From Rhizobium sp. SSA_523 (GTDB lineage Bacteria > Pseudomonadota > Alphaproteobacteria > Rhizobiales > Rhizobiaceae), in NCBI RefSeq assembly GCF_030435705.1, contig NZ_CP129381.1:806001-870000 (forward strand): 64,000 nt of DNA. The letters run 5' to 3'. This document shows, piece after piece, positions 63,648 through 64,000 of this stretch (position 1 is its first letter; every line of letters begins with the position of its first letter). Below the pieces are notes generated by a model, which was not told the origin of the DNA, did not search any database, and was given only the letters and a program-made list of their open reading frames with translations. The position numbers and the translations under genes were made by a program.

Positions 63648-64000
63648 TCAGCCTTCCTTCTTCATTCCTGTCAGGCGGATCATACCGTCCGGCGAGGGCA
63701 CGAAACCGGTGACATTCTTGCGCAGGGCCCAGAGCCAGGATTGATGGCCGAGATAAATCATCGGCAGATCCTCGTTGAGGATGGCCGTGGCGGCATCGTA
63801 TTTTTCCTTGCGCACCGCATCATCCGTGGAAGCACGCGCCTCGTTCAGAAGCTTGTCTACGTCCGAATTGCAGTATTTCGTATCGTTCAGCCCGGCATTG
63901 CAGGTGACGAACTGGTGGATATTGCCGTCAGGATCGACGCGGCCCGACCAGTCGGACCGGCTCAGCTGGTAGTTTCCGGCTGTCTGCTCGTTGAGCAGGG
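63648..64000 (-). CDS. Peptide ABC transporter substrate-binding protein (family 5), C-terminal fragment
   Basis: The last 117 codons are present; the gene enters from the right edge. The read includes NYQLSRSDWSGRVDPDGNIH, NDTKYCNSDVDKLLNEARAS and EDLPMIYLGHQSWLWALRKN, then VTGFVPSPDGMIRLTGMKKE and a TGA. This is the standard C-terminus of DppA/OppA-like (SBP_bac_5) proteins. It is the promoter-proximal member visible in the minus-strand peptide operon 57379-64000. Confidence 0.9.
   Translation of the reverse strand, partial: LLNEQTAGNYQLSRSDWSGRVDPDGNIHQFVTCNAGLNDTKYCNSDVDKLLNEARASTDDAVRKEKYDAATAILNEDLPMIYLGHQSWLWALRKNVTGFVPSPDGMIRLTGMKKEG

Overview
The window is GC-rich, densely coded DNA from an alphaproteobacterium, most likely a member of the Rhizobiaceae (Rhizobium/Agrobacterium-like). 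This is judged from gene content: many binding-protein ABC operons, fused two-domain peptide-transporter ATPases, a second FtsK-type translocase, a non-PTS GlcNAc pathway and a bkd operon. No rRNA, tRNA, insertion sequence, phage gene or CRISPR array was recognised. About 52 protein genes are supported, two of them cut by the window edges.

Layout. 0-2 kb: end of a peptide ABC operon on the minus strand. 2-7 kb: surface-polysaccharide genes (GT32-like and GT4 glycosyltransferases, polysaccharide deacetylase, UDP-sugar dehydrogenase, small methyltransferase). 7-10.5 kb: a cyclic-nucleotide-binding domain protein and a very unusual ABC-exporter-like protein in which every ATPase motif is degenerate. 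10.8-13.5 kb: an FtsK/SpoIIIE translocase without a membrane domain. 13.8-19.1 kb: the branched-chain 2-oxoacid dehydrogenase operon (bkdA1-bkdA2-bkdB-lpdV) behind a leader with a 10-codon ORF and four stem-loops. 19.5-21 kb: a GT39-type membrane glycosyltransferase.

21-35 kb is a polysaccharide-utilisation locus. It holds a FadR-type regulator, a cytosolic heparinase II/III-family lyase, a discoidin-like protein, two sugar permeases, a GH88 unsaturated-uronyl hydrolase, an ATPase, YesL, a binding protein, a DUF2264 protein and an unusual fusion of a hexapeptide-repeat domain with an alpha-helical toroid-like domain. The enzymes lack signal peptides, so the logic appears to be import of oligosaccharides followed by intracellular cleavage of a uronic-acid-containing glycan. 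34.7-44.5 kb is a GlcNAc module: nagK, nagA, a SIS-type deaminase and a NagR-like regulator, divergent from an oxidoreductase and a complete sugar ABC transporter.

44.5-57.4 kb holds an AraC/Fsr-type efflux pair, a D-threonine aldolase/D-serine dehydratase-family enzyme, two M81 (MlrC-like) peptidases, an NTF2-like protein, RidA, an RpiR regulator, an SDR, a cytosolic GH20 hexosaminidase, an MFS transporter and CutC. 57.4-64 kb is a minus-strand oligopeptide (GsiA-like) ABC operon that includes a gamma-glutamyltransferase without signal peptide and a DUF1028 protein.

The most unusual items are: the pseudo-ATPase ABC protein with three Q-loop-like segments; the acyltransferase-toroid fusion in the uronate locus; the structured bkd leader; and a perfect 10-11 bp hairpin placed 8-11 nt after the stop codon of each of the three binding-protein genes whose 3' end is in the window. 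Start codons are my choices from Shine-Dalgarno position and family length; uncertain ones are flagged.
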